DNA of 64,000 nucleotides from Corella eumyota (taxonomy: Eukaryota > Chordata > Ascidiacea > Phlebobranchia > Corellidae), in assembly GCA_963082875.1 (NCBI GenBank), contig OY720102.1, positions 2,294,001 through 2,358,000 of the forward strand. The letters run 5' to 3'. Under the pieces are notes generated by a model, which was given only the letters and a program-made list of their open reading frames with translations, searched no databases and was not told where the DNA came from. Of this stretch, positions 10,975 to 23,388 are shown in pieces. Numbering within the stretch: position 1 is the stretch's first letter; every line of letters begins with the position of its first letter. A program made the position numbers and the translations under genes.

Positions 10975-13900
10975 TTACACAACATTATCTTCATTGTCAT
11001 TTATTAATGGTGATTGTGATGTCGTACTTAATGGACTTATTGGTTCATCGTTATATACTGGTTCACTAGAGATGGTTACAGAAGTATGTGGTTGATTTTC
11101 AGATAGTGGTTCTTCTGGTAAACTGGTGTTTTCAACTATTTGTTGGTCTTGTAAACTGGTGTTTTCAACTATTTGTTGGTCTTGTAAATTGGTGTTTTCA
11201 ACTGGTTGTTGAACTGTTAAACTTGTGTTTCTATTTGGTTGTTGGTCTGATAAACTGGTGTTTACTGGTTCTTGGGATGTGGTGGGATTGTCCGTAACTT
11301 TAAACATTATAAATTATGTAAATTCTGTTCAAATTTTTTTATTTTTCAAACATTTTAAACAAAGATTTTAATCTAGTATAAGAACTCAATTTAAAAAATA
11401 ATTGTTATTTAAATAATTTAAATAAATAGCAAAAAAAGTTTTTACCTAGAGAAGTGTCGACCTCCAAATCCCGATCTTCATTAATTTCAACACTGGAGGG
11501 ATAAGAGGGTGGAGGCCCCAGTGTTTCCCCATTAATTTTCAACATGTTATAAGCAGGGGGAGCTTCCGAGTAATCGTGATCATCAAAAAATGAAACGGAA
11601 TCACTTCTTGGAAAATAACGTTCCATAAAAGATTGACTCGGTGGGTACCCTAAAAGTTTTGAAATAAATAAAAAATAATAAAAAAGTTTAAGTATAGCCT
11701 ACATAAAAATGGGTTATTTAAAAAAAAATCTTTTTTAACTAAATTTTTATATAAAAACTTTTTTATTAATCCAAAACAAAAACTGTTCTTTAGAAAAATA
11801 CCATTTTTTTATAAAATTAATAAGAAAAAAACAATTAGTCCTAAAAAACATAATTATTGACACAAACTAATCAAGAAGAACTTAATAATCCGAAAATCTT
11901 ACTACAGTGTAGTCCAAGAGCAACTTCTCGGGGCATATGACTCCTTCCCGGAGGCCTCCTCTGAAACAAACCATTTCTTCCCCGATTAACCAAGTTCCTG
12001 GAGAAGAAGAGTAGAAGAGTGATAAGAACAAGGACTGACATGCAGCTGACAATCAATCGCTGAGTGCTGGAAAGTGAAACTGCTTCCTCTTTAAACAAAA
12101 GTAAAATTTAGAGATAATTAAATTTTAAAACTTATTTAAGTTATGTAAGCGTTGTTACCAACTTGAACTTTAATGCTTTTTTGTACTTTATAAACTTAGT
12201 TTAAAGAGATTTTATAAACTCAGTTTAAAGAGATTTTGTAAACTTAGTTTAGAGAGATTTTATAAACTTAGTTTAAAGAGATTTTACAATATATTTATTT
12301 TATATTGTAATATTAGCAATTTACACAGTACAGCCTTGAAACTATTGCTATCAAGGGTTTATAAGTATTTAAATGACAGGTATTTATATTAAACTGATGT
12401 ATTATTCATATTCTTTTGCTTTAATTTACCAGTATTTATTGATAATCTATGACTAATATCTTAGGAATTGCATAAAATCAATACCTTTAAACAAGAATTT
12501 TTTGTCAAAAAATCTGGTTGGTAACAATATTTAAAATGCCCAACTCAAATTACAACTTTTTTAATTAAAAACATCAAACAAATATTTGTTTAACATTTAC
12601 ATTAGCATGCTATTTAGAGGCTATTTAAAAAAGTTGTTTAATGTTAATCTATTTAACCATTAATTTGATCATTCTTTATTTTAGTTTTGTATATATATAT
12701 AGTTAAGTTTGAGGGGCAAAATAATTAATCAATTAATATGAAAAATATTTCGATTTAATGTTAATCTATTTAATCATTAATTTGATCAATAGTTATCTTA
12801 GTTTTGTATATATGATTAAATTTGAGAGACAAAATATTTAATCAATTAATTTGAAAAATATTTCAATTTGTTTCTTTTTAAAATCCAATATAAATATTAA
12901 ATAATCCACTATATTTTTATGTACTTAAGTGAAGGTGTTTTTAAAGAGCTATTACTTTCACTTCAACATAATCAATATTTTGTATAGGTTTTTGTTGTAT
13001 AAAAAGGCATTAAAGGTATGTAATCTGATATTATTGTTAAGATTATGGTATAATAACATAGCGCTTTTGTTATATGAAATAGGCATATCATATTCGAATA
13101 TCTATACGACCTTATGTTGTAAGACATTCCTTACAAATATATATGAACTAATTTCTAAAAACAATTATTTTATATATGTGTGTGTTAGATAAATAACAAC
13201 AAAATATTCACCCTAGTAGTTAAACTACAACGATAAAGCATAAATAATGTTGTAATGACAACATATTTAATTTTTCAAATCACAAATTAAACGACAACAT
13301 GTTGTTGTTTCAGAGGATTAAGCATGTTAAAGTTGTGCTTATGTTTAAAATATTTTTGTTTTACAAGAAATTAGTTGTACAATAATAACCTAGGGCTTTA
13401 ATTTTTAATAGGCCTTTTAAAAAACTTAACTTATTAAATTAGGTTTGCTAATATAGTTAATCAACAAAACTAAAATTTAACATTTGGTGGAAATTTTAAA
13501 CAAATAACATTAAAATTATTGAAATAGTAAGCAGGTAAGTTGTTAACACAGCATATCTACCAAATGTTATCACTTTAAAAAGCTCAAATATTAGTTAAAC
13601 TGATTATATGTTAGTACCACACCTGTATCAATATGATCTCCTTCAATAATACCTCTGCCTTTCTGACAACGACAACACATGTCAGGATATGGGACATTAC
13701 AATCGCTTAAAATCTTTCGGTCACATGTTGCTGAGTAACAGTATGACGGTAGACCGTTGGCACCACAAATGCAAGTTTGACACTCGTCTGTTTCATTCAT
13801 AGGTGTGTATTCAGAGCCGGTGCTGACGTACTTTCCAGTGTAGTCTAAACACTTTGAATGAGGGTCTAAAAATGTAAATTGTACAAAATTATAAACTTAA

Positions 13901-15208
13901 AGTAAAACTTATTAAATAAACTAAAATAGATATAAACTGGACAAAGGTATACTGCTAAACTAAATACCTAAGCTTAAAAGGCTAACACAAATTGCATTTT
14001 ATTAAAACAAAACTATCAATAAATAGCATACATTTAAACAGACTTTATAGTTCCATCGCAAATTTAACAAAAAGGGTATGGCTTTTACACGAATTTTAAT
14101 CTACAATAAAATAAGATAATACTTGTGACAACAATTCTAGGACAAGATGTTTCATCCGAGTTATCTGAACAGTGGTCCACTCCATCACATAAATGTTTGT
14201 AAGGGATACATTGCCAGTTATCACAAACAAAATCAGATTTTGTACAACCAAGAAGCTCTCCTATCTCATTCCTAGATATTCAAGTATTTAATAATTTATT
14301 TAGAATATTTTAGGTTCAAGATACTTGACTTTACTTGTCTTTTTAGCAAAAATCTATAACTAAAATCTGTAACTAACAGTTTTATTAACTTTGCAGGTTT
14401 ACAAATTGGACATATATATTGCCCACAAAGATCTGTAATATATAAATAACAGGAATTCTTTACAGTTTATACCTGTATTCCTTAAGTAAATGTTTCTTAA
14501 GTGGAGTTGAAGTTTTAGTTGTAATGCTTAACAACAAGGAGTAGGAGCTATGAGTAGTTGCAAAATTGCTTGAAGCTAACAAGGGGCAAGAACCAAGCAC
14601 ATAATAGTTCATGATCACACATGTACGTGAACTGTAAAAAATTAAAGTTGTTTGTTTGTAGATGTATAAGTTTATACCTACTTAAATGTCCTTAACATTG
14701 AGTGACATTTGTTACCCCAACCCAGTCTCAAGCTGTTTAGGCAGTTTTGAATATTATTATTTATATCGCATAAAAATTAACTTGCCAATTATTTTTTGGG
14801 TCACAAAAATTCTGTCTGTCTGTCTCATTTGTTTGTTACTGTTTATAGGGCCTAATTCAAAGTTTAAAAAATGCTAGATCACATGTAATTAAACCCAAGT
14901 AAAACTTTAACTTACTTTCCCCAGTACACCAAATCACACGAACCTTCTGTCCAATTACAACAAGCATTTTGACAATCTTCCTTCGTTGGCGCTAACAACT
15001 GATGAGCTACACCATTTAGTCTTAATACACAAGCCAGATCTAATTTTAAACGATTGGTTTCCAGCATTTTACAATCATTTTGGGTTTCATTGTTTTCAGA
15101 GCACGTAGTTGGAAGTGTTTGGAATAGGAGAAATATAAGAGTCAATTTGATAAAATTGGACGTACTTCTTATGGCATGATAATCCATTTTTAAAAGTATT
15201 TTTATCAA
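10975..15208 (-). CDS. Type I membrane protein: MANSC, LDLa and VWC modules, TM helix, PPxY tail
   Basis: Seven exons: 14916-15208, 14473-14631, 14123-14271, 13623-13865, about 11903-12089, 11446-11649 and 10975-11297. Exon 1 has a hydrophobic signal segment (FIKLTLIFLLFQTL), then a MANSC-type cysteine pattern (C...DCQNACCNW...C) completed in exon 2. Exon 3 is a clean LDL-receptor class A repeat (FVCDNWQCIPYKHLCDGVDH, then CSDNSDETSC). Exon 4 is a von Willebrand factor C module (CQTCICGANGLPSYC...CCRCQ). Exon 5 is the membrane helix (LIVSCMSVLVLITLLLFF) followed by a basic stop-transfer stretch. Exon 6 has two PPxY motifs (APPAYN, PPPSYP), known ligands of WW-domain ubiquitin ligases. Exon 7 is a T/Q/N-rich tail with LQDQQIVENTS repeats. 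LDLa plus VWC plus PPxY recalls DGCR2/IDD, but MANSC stands where DGCR2 has a C-type lectin. No orthology is claimed. The internal ATG at 15187 is an alternative start. Confidence 0.8.
11115..11280 (-). repeat. Imperfect coding repeat in the tail of the MANSC/LDLa/VWC protein
   Basis: The last exon encodes repeated blocks of about 11-12 residues: DQQPNRNTSL, VQQPVENTNL, DQQIVENTSL, DQQIVENTSL, then PEEPLSENQ. Two of the blocks are almost identical at DNA level (GTTTTCAACTATTTGTTGGT recurs). The expansion is in frame, so the cytoplasmic tail length is likely to vary between alleles or species. Confidence 0.7.
12190..12285. repeat. 24-bp minisatellite, four copies
   Basis: Four head-to-tail copies of a 24-bp unit (core TTAGTTTAAAGAGATTTT) with one or two changes each, in the large intron before the membrane exon of the MANSC gene. 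Confidence 0.9.
12641..12868. repeat. 117-bp tandem duplication in an intron
   Basis: A block starting ATGTTAATCTATTTAA at 12641 recurs at 12758 and stays alignable to about 12868 with scattered substitutions and small gaps. AT-rich and non-coding. The rest of this 1.5-kb intron (12090-13622) shows nothing recognisable; the plus-strand frame at 12929-13192 is judged chance. Confidence 0.8.
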
Positions 15209-15721
15209 TATTAAGTTTAAATTTACATTTTTATTAAATCAAAGATTGCCTAAGATAAAAATTATTAAAATTAAACAAGAACAAGTATGGATATTTCTAC
15301 TTTTATATTTACATTTTCAAACGAGAACTTCAACACCAAAGATAGTTTTATTATTTTACAAAAGTTGTAACTTGTTTGTGACTAAATTAAGATTTCAAGA
15401 TATAAGCTTTGTTTACTAAATTAATTTTTTTTTTACAGTTTTTCAAAAATATAAATCAGTAAATTTGAAAAGCAGAAATACACAAAAACCTAAAAAATAC
15501 TACAGCAAAGCTTTTGTAACTAAAAAAGGATATGAAAGGTTAACCCACAGTTCGAAATATTAACAACATTTGCTAACTTAGTGACTATTACACTAACTAG
15601 TTATTACTAAACAATCTACCACATATGACACTAAAAGTTATGTTACTTATGTATAAACTGTTTCAATTTATTTAAACAAGAGGAGCTCTGTCGTCAGTTA
15701 AAAAATTGCATCAAACTAAGG
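15209..15721. other. Spacer and 3' flank of GTPase gene A
   Basis: Non-coding. The part from about 15399 to 15721 is nearly identical to 26396-26661, the 3' flank of gene C, and marks the left boundary of the large tandem duplication. Confidence 0.7.
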
Positions 15722-18700
15722 TTAGGCGTTAAGATTTTCTTGTCGATCTTTTTCTTGGTTTAAAATGTCTGCCACCATTTCAACTTGGAAGTCTTCATAT
15801 TCAGAAACAAAAAACCTTCGAATGTTTTTCTTGTCTTCAACCGTACCGTTAGCTAATATTGGACTAGCTAGTAATTTAGTTGTGGCAAGGACTACATATG
15901 CAGGTTTGTGCCCTTTTTGTAGTAAATCAAGCACTCCAAAAACACCAAACACAGTAACGGCAGCTGTTACTACGCCTGCCCCAATAACAGAACCTACGAT
16001 AACTAGCTCTGTAGCTATTGATGAGGCTACGGCAATACCGAGTACAGCAGGAGCTAAGAAAGATGCACCAGCAACCGAACCTCCAGCTAATAAAGCAAAA
16101 ACACCAATACCTCCTTTCTTTAGATTTTCTATGAGGGGTTTTTCCTTATTTCTCATAAGCCGGTAAATTTTAATCGCCCTTTCCACAAATTCGTTTCGAA
16201 ATTTTGGTTTAAAATGATCAGGAATGTCGGCGATGTTGATTTTTTCAAAGCTTTCGGCAACAATAAGTGTTGTATTTTGACACAAAACACTCACGCGAAC
16301 AATTCCTCCACATTTCTGTTTAAATTTTACTTAGTAACAAAAAAATATTGAAAGGGTCCTAACAACAATTAACTTAATCGAACTACAAAATAATTAGCAG
16401 GTTAAAGATAAGACAACTAGATCAACAATATACTTAGCCTGTAAAGTTGGTATTTTAAATCAAAAAAGTATAAAAATTAACCCTTAACTTGCAAAAAAAT
16501 AACATAAATTTTTTACTAAAACTAAATGAAAAATTGATGAACAATTACGTTATTCATATTTGCTTCAAATGAACCAACAATCTCTTCAAATTCTGTTCTA
16601 ATTCTAAAAGCTTCCTGCAATTGATAAAATAAGTCAATAAAAATAATAACAGAGGCAAAAACAGCAAAGTTTACAATGTTTTAAAGTTTTTTTTAAAATA
16701 CTTTAAATAAGTTATCAATAAACTTTTGAAAATTAAAAAGGCAAACTAAACAAAGTTGTTACTTCTGCTTCTCGCCACAATTTATTTATCTCTTGTTCCA
16801 ACATTGTTCTAAATTCGGTGAACAGATCCTCATCAGGCAAGGGATGCAGATTCTCTTTAAACGTAACAAGAGCTTGCGCACGAGCCGCTGTATGTATGTT
16901 GATATTCAAAATCGACCCTATCTTTAAAAAAGTTAAAATTTTTTTGATTGAAATAAAAGTAATTTTCACATTTTTTAAACATTTATTTTTATAAGAAAAG
17001 GTCAACTTTATGGCCTAAGCAAAAGACAATATTTGTTACCCTGACCACAGGCTCAAGTTGCGAATGGCAGATTGAGATATTTTTAATTAACCTGCCTGAT
17101 GAATAATTGACGATTGGTTTTTGATTTGGCGAAAATTCAATTGACCCTGTATGTACAGATTTATAATTAAATACCTCAGTCGGACTTAGTTCCCTGTACT
17201 TGTTAAACGCTCTTTGCATATGCTCTTGCCATTTAGAACGAATCGTTCTCTGTGTAGATAAAATTGAATAAAAGTTTATTTCTTAGTAAAAGGAAATGTT
17301 AAGTTATTTTCAAGTTTTAAAGCAATACCTAACATTTAAAAAATACTTTACAAACAAAAGTTTTGAAATAAAGGGCACGTACTTTAGTTTTTTCCCAAAA
17401 TATATTTATTTTTTGCTCCAATTTCGTTTGAAATTCAAGAACCAGACCTTCATCTCGGGGAGGTATTAAGTTTCTATTCAATGTATCAAGTGCTTGGTCA
17501 CGAGCAGTGGAATGAATCACTTCAGTAAAACCCGACCAGTTCTTTAAAAACTTTTTATTACTAGAGTGTTTAAATTTTATTACAATGCTTATTACAACAC
17601 AGATATCGTTAAAGCATTGCAAACCTGAGTTGAACTGAATTCTTTATACTGAGATAAAGCCACTTGCATCTGTATAAGATATTTTGAACGCATTCTTATC
17701 TGTAAAAAAAAACTAACAACAGTTATGCTCCACCAAACTTATAAAAATGTAACGTATTACAAATTATTAACAATACGTATAAAACACATTACCTCTTCTG
17801 AGCTTTTTGCATATTCAAATTCCCCCTGTTTTAACGTTGGAATATATGACCTGATATCTTCTCGGTATACTTGGCAAGTTAAAGTCTTGTTTTTTACCTT
17901 TTTCACAGGCAAATTTTCATCAGCAAAAAGTTGCCTAAAGAGTTCGTTGACATGATTTAAAAATCCTCTGTTTATGTCTGAACACAAAGCATTTTTTTAC
18001 CTTAATAGCATAATTAAAGTTAAGGTAATTATTTAAGCAAGTGACACTTAATACCGCCTTACTCATGAGCGCTACAACATGAACGCATTTAAAATCAAAG
18101 AAGTGACCTCATGCAATGAAGACCAATTGTTCTAAGCACTACGTTTAAGTGTATTTGAATTCTTGGCTATAAAAAAATGCCACTTGAATCAGAAACACAG
18201 CAATCTTACCACCCATTCTGATATTGTTCTGAACATGATTGGCTACAAGTCCGTCGGGTCGAGGCAACAAACAGCATTGGTTTGAACTAAAACAAGATCC
18301 CAGTTTACGTGATTCGTTATCTTCGTTTAACTTTGTATCCAAATAATTTTGACCGTTTGCTAATCCACACCGTTCAGGTGGAACATAGTCGCGAACCAAA
18401 TACTCAATTGTCTAAATAAGCGATTGAAAACATTAAAAAAGCTTTACCAATTCTTGTAGTATATACCTAGACATAATTTACCATTAGAAGCTTGATCTGG
18501 TTACCAGTGTTTACGATGCCGCTAACATGTTTATTATTTAATAAATTTAATAAAATTTAAATTTGGAATTTATAGGGTAATTTAAAAAAAAAATGGTACC
18601 TGGTTTATTGTTTGGTTAGTTTCGATATCTCTCACTTCGTTTAAAAGTTGCGTAAGTTGCTAAATAGAAAAGTTAAATATTAACTAACTTTGGCGATAAA

Positions 18701-20333
18701 AATACCAATCACAACCCAACAATAAATTAAAATCAGCAAAAATGTTGTGTCTTATATAGATAACATTACAATACAACTTACCTTGATAAAATCCATATTT
18801 GGTTTGTTGATTTTTGATGGGCAGTTTAACGTAAAATGGGAGCTCATTAGCAAGCTTAAGACATTGACTAAGAAGGATTTTTCTGTAGAATCTTTGCAAT
18901 CAAACGAGCCTTCAGTATCAACCAGAAAAACAGCAACCTTTTTGTAAATGTAAAAAAATAAAAAAACATTAATTTGTCTTTACATGAAAAAAATATAATT
19001 TTTAAGTATGCAAATCAAAATACTTCTTATATATATATCCTTGATGTTAAAAGACCGACTCCATAGTTTAAACATAGAGTAACTAACATAATTCTACTTA
19101 GTTACTTGTTAATATTGCGTAATTATCAACCCATCACTTATACTTTAAGCAAGAAATTTTACTGTTTAGATGGTCATACTTAAGGTCTCGACGACATAAA
19201 ACAGTGAAAGTCGAACTTTTTTTTTGATGACTTCAGTGCCCTTTATTAAAATTTAAGTAATGTACATTTATATTAAAATCATATTTGAACTAAATTTAAT
19301 GATTTTACCTTTGTTCCATCACGGCGAGTTACAATAAAAGGTTCGTTCAGCATCCAAATTCCTCTTGTTTCTGCTTCGTCCCCTCCTGAAGTCTCAAAAA
19401 TCCGTTCAATTTCGTCAGGTGCTGGTGTGTCCCAATCTTCTGCCTTAACATGACATAATTTTAATTATAAAAATGCCAATAATATTATTTTATAAGAAAG
19501 TAATCCATAAAAAATTAAGATTGTATGTATTTAAAACACCATTTATGGGGTTGATGAATATTTGTTGCACTTATACTAAAACGAGTGTATCATAAAATGA
19601 AAATTAAATTTACTTTTTCTTTTTCCAAGAATCTAACACCAAGATTAAGTAGGAACGATTTCCCCCATTTATATTCCCCGGCAATGGAGAATACAGCTAC
19701 TGGATAATCTTTAATTTCTTCGTTTGAAAGAATATCAACGAAATTGTTTTCAACATATTCAATATGGAATGGTTGACCTGAGCCTTCCTCGTGAACAATA
19801 TTAAATACTTGTTTGGCTGTTCGTGTAACAGGAAATTCAGTTGGAAAGGGAATGGCATCGAGCTCTACAAAAGTTGTTTTTGTTTAAAGTAAATGTGCTC
19901 ATAAATTTGCACAACGTTTAAATCGTTATATAAAATTAATTAAAAATAAAGTAAATTACATCGAAACTTTCTGTCGCATTAAAATAAGTTAGTTTGCTAA
20001 ATAATTGTAATAGAATAAACAATGATATAGCGTGCTTAAAGCAAATATTAGGCAAGCAACTTGCGTCACGTTATGTAAAGAACAAGGGTAAAAAATTAAC
20101 CAAACAAAGCAACTACCTACCTATACATTATAGTTTCCCAATCATTTTTAAGACTATTTAATAATAATAATAATTCATAAAAAATTTATGAAAAAATTCT
20201 TATAAATAAAATGTTTGCGCAAGTACTTAAGAAACAACAGTTTTTGTAAAAAAAAGAAATATTCAACCTTACTTTGCGGGGGTGAGTAGGAGTACTTATT
20301 TACCGACTCTCTGGTGTCACTTGTATCTCCCAT
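15722..20333 (-). CDS. GTPase A: GBP/atlastin-like large GTPase with glycine-rich C-terminal segment
   Basis: About 13 exons: 20274-20333, 19616-19866, 19311-19445, 18782-18942, 18603-18660, 18210-18413, 17792-17985, 17625-17703, 17387-17544, 17176-17250, 16766-16922, 16551-16617 and 15722-16318. The start MGDTSDTRESVNKYSYSPPQ is followed by the G domain: P-loop AGEYKWGKSFLLN, switch TRGIWML (like GBP TKGIWMW), DTEG, and LVRDY matching the RD guanine motif of GBPs and atlastins. The middle domain (INRGFLNHVNELFRQLFADE, LTCQ) resembles atlastin. Two repeat units follow (STARDQALDTLNRNLIPPRD; TAARAQALVTFKENLHPLPD), each paired with a short helical exon. The last exon has about 70 hydrophobic Gly/Ala-rich residues (GGIGVFALLAGGSVAGASF onward), then a charged tail. 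The frame ends after LNA, earlier than in C, where GAA replaces the TAA. Probably intact. Membrane attachment is inference. Confidence 0.85.
17015..17110 (-). repeat. Degenerate SINE-tail fragment
   Basis: An intron of gene A keeps a decayed stretch (GTTACCCTGACC...CTCAAGTTGC...GGCAG) that resembles the body of the SINE family described at 37454-37751. It is old and partial. Confidence 0.4.
18037..18150 (-). repeat. Degenerate tRNA-like SINE head, shared by genes A, C and D
   Basis: The segment with GCCTTACTCATGAGCGCTAC and the distorted tRNA-like part down to AAGCACTACG resembles the head of the SINE family. The same fragment is at 30362-30470 in gene C and 37050-37140 in gene D, at the same exon-relative position, so it was inserted before the gene duplications. 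Confidence 0.5.
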
Positions 20334-21760
20334 GTTTTTCTATAACAAATATGTTTAAATGAAGTTTATATAGCAAATCACAAAACATTTTTTAAATCAC
20401 TTAATGAACTTTATAATGCAAGCCTATATTCATTTTTTTGTTTAATTAACGAACTACGATAAAGTACATTAAACTTGCAAAAGCTTATTGCCTTGTTTTT
20501 AGACATTTTAAAACAGCAAAATTGATTTACCCGTGATGAACTTGGTTAAAAGAACATGTACTTTCTTTTGCCGAATTTTTACCTTATAGTTGCCCTTCGA
20601 ACGTGTGTAATCGATTTAACAAACTTATAAAAGATAAATTAATTTTTAGTCCTGTTATATCTCTAATCGCAATATAACTTGATTTAGGCATAGCAACAGC
20701 AACCAAGCCTTTTTAAATAAACAAACCTGCTCTAAACTTCATTTGCATACAGTTCGATTATTGACAAAACTTTGGGCTAACATAAATTTGTCATCTCAAC
20801 TATAATTAAATTTAGTTTTGCGCAAAATTTCGATCCACAGTTAGATAAAACTAGTGGACCGTTTACAAAGTTAAAAAAACAAACCTTAAATAAAAAACAA
20901 AACATTTTGTGTCGTACCAAAATCCTTCTGATGGTGCTTTCCCAGTCAAGCGGTTTTCTCTTTATCTTAACATGTTTGGTTCCTCTTTATCTATTGACGC
21001 TTTCCAGCCCTGTAATAAACAACATTGGCTGTTACAATATTATTAAGTTACAATCAAATATTTTAGTTCCTTAGTGTATGTTGAACTCTCAGCTTTTGTT
21101 CTTGAAGTCCTTTATTTGACTTTGTTACCTTGATTTTAAAGTCAAAGTAAAAATTTGTTCCGACTTATATTAGTAGGAGGGTTATTCAATATACACCGAC
21201 GGTATTTGCATGTGAATAATCGTAAACAGGTGGCGGTACTAAAGCAAAAAATACCCATGCTTTCTACTTAAGATAAAATTTAAATTAAGTTTACAAGTAG
21301 CCTGAAAGGTTAAACATCCATTTTTTTTTTAAATACTATATCTGTTCATTAGCCGCCATGACAACTAATGACACTAAAGGGTTTATTATTTATTATAATT
21401 TGTAACAAATTTGTGACTGAACTTAAATTTTAAGATATAAACTTTGTTGATTAAATCACATTTTTCTACAAATTAACGACAAAAATGTACAAAACCTACA
21501 ATTGTAACTTTTGCTACAATTTGAAATATGTACAATGTTTCAGATATTACCCTACTTATGTTACATAACAATGTTGAACTATCTACCCCAGCATATGATG
21601 CTTCAAAATATGTACAATTATTGCAAACCTAGTAATTACACAAAAGGTGTAATGTAATATTGTTAAACAACCTACTGCATATGACACTGACGTAATGTCA
21701 TTTACTACATACAGAGTTTAATATAGGGCACTAAAAATGGCATGTATTAAATGTTACATT
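20334..21760. other. Spacer between GTPase genes A and B
   Basis: Non-coding; aligns along most of its length with 32648-34309 (spacer between C and D). It contains the 5' flank of A and the 3' flank of B. Relative to the right-hand copy it lacks a block of about 290 bp near 20650 (present at about 32957-33246). No gene was recognised. Confidence 0.7.
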
Positions 21761-22919
21761 TTAAACGGCAATAAGACGGGCTGTATCATCGGTAGTTTCA
21801 AAAATAACACCAGTGTTGACTTCAGGTTTCGCGTTAAGATCTTCTTGTCGTTTTTTTTCTTGGTTTAAAATTTCTGCCACCATTTTAATTTGAGAATCTT
21901 CTTGTACAGAAACAAAAAACCTTCGAATGTTTTTCTTGTCTTCAACTTTACCGTTAGCTAATATTGGACTAGCTAGTAATTTAGTTGTGGCAAGGACTAC
22001 ATATGCAGGTTTGTGCCCTTTTTGTAGTAAATCAACCACTCCGAAAACACCATACACAGCAATCGCAGAAGCTAAAAGACCTGCCCCAATCGAACCTGTA
22101 ATAACTAGCTCTGTAGCTATTGTGGATGCCACAGCAACACCAAGTATAGGAGGAGCTAAAAATGATAAACCAACGCCCAAACCTCCCGTTAAAACAGCAG
22201 CAGTACCAATACCCCCTCTTTTCAGATTTTTTATAAGTTCTTTTTCTGTCTTTCTGATGCGCTTGTAAACTGTGTTGGCCCTCTCCACAAACTCGTTACG
22301 AAATTCTGGTTTTAGATGAGCTGGAATATCGGCGGTGTTAATTTTTCGAAAGCTTTCGGCAACAATTTGTGTTGTATTCTCACATAAAACACTCACCCGA
22401 ACATATCCTCCACATTTCTGTTTTAAATACATACAATATAAGTTATTTGGTATACATACATTTACAAAAAAAAAAAAAAAACACACATTAAGAAAATTCA
22501 CTTATTTAAGTAACAGTTAATAGCAACAAAACAGATTTTGTAAGCGCTAAAACAAATATATTTGGTTAATCAAATTAAACATTTACGTCTTTCATTTCTG
22601 CTTCAAAGTAATCAACAATTTTTTCAAACTCTTTTAGAATTCTGAAGTGTTCCTACAGTTTACAAAACAAAAGTTATCTTTGTCATCCACATAGAAAACT
22701 TTTATATTGTTAAAACAACTAACAGTACAAATAACTTAAAAGATTAAACCAAAACCTATACCTTGGCCTTATTTCACAAGTCATCTATATTTTGTTTTAA
22801 CATTGTTTCAAATTGGCGAAATAAAATTTCATCTCGAGGAGGATTCAACTTCTTATCAAATGTTTTAAGAGCTTCTACACGAGCAGTGGAGTGAGTGTAT
22901 TCATTTAAAACTAACACGC

Positions 22920-23035
22920 CCTTTAAAAAAAGTTTAAATTTTTAACGTTTTTTAAACTCCTGCTGAGCCTTTAAAAAAAACTCTTGCTGAGCCTTTAAAA
23001 AAAGTTTAAATTTTTAACGTTTTTTAAATTTCTTT
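22920..23035. repeat. Local duplication of about 70 bp in an intron of B
   Basis: CCTTTAAAAAAAGTTTAAAT and the following AACGTTTTTTAAA appear twice, separated by two copies of a GCTGAGCCTTTAAAAAAA block. The equivalent place in D (about 35463-35515) has it once, so this arose after the large duplication or was lost from D. Confidence 0.7.
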
Positions 23036-23171
23036 TTTACCCCGCTACGACACGCAAGCAGCAGAATAAAAAAAAATACTCTAAGGCCAATAAGCCAAGT
23101 GTTGTAACAGTCATTTTGCCTATATAGCAGTTTTTTAAAAGTAAATTTGTCCATGTCACTTAAAAATATAA

Positions 23172-23388
23172 TCATGCTGTAGCGCTCTTGAGTAAGGCGC
23201 TATAAACGGTACGAACTCCTACTGAGCCAGAACTTAATCAGCAGCATAGTTACCGGGCAATTATAACCTATAATATCCCAAACTGCCACAGGCAACTCGA
23301 GACTGGGTCGGAGTAACTGGTGTTACTCTATGTTTAAGTCGCGCATTCGACTTTCCCACATCTAGGATAAAGATATATACAAAAAAAA
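23172..23388 (+). mobile_element. tRNA-derived SINE, 5'-truncated
   Basis: Body of the SINE family defined at 37454-37751 (GCTGTAGCGC at the start, AACTGGTGTTACTCTATG in the middle, GGATAAAGATATATAC and an A run at the end). It lacks the tRNA-like head. The same copy is at 35645-35856 in gene D, so it predates the duplication. Confidence 0.75.

Noticed and set aside
12929-13192. Plus-strand 87-residue frame in the large MANSC-gene intron
   Set aside because: Composition is typical of chance AT-rich frames (I, Y, L, K, F) and no motif is visible.
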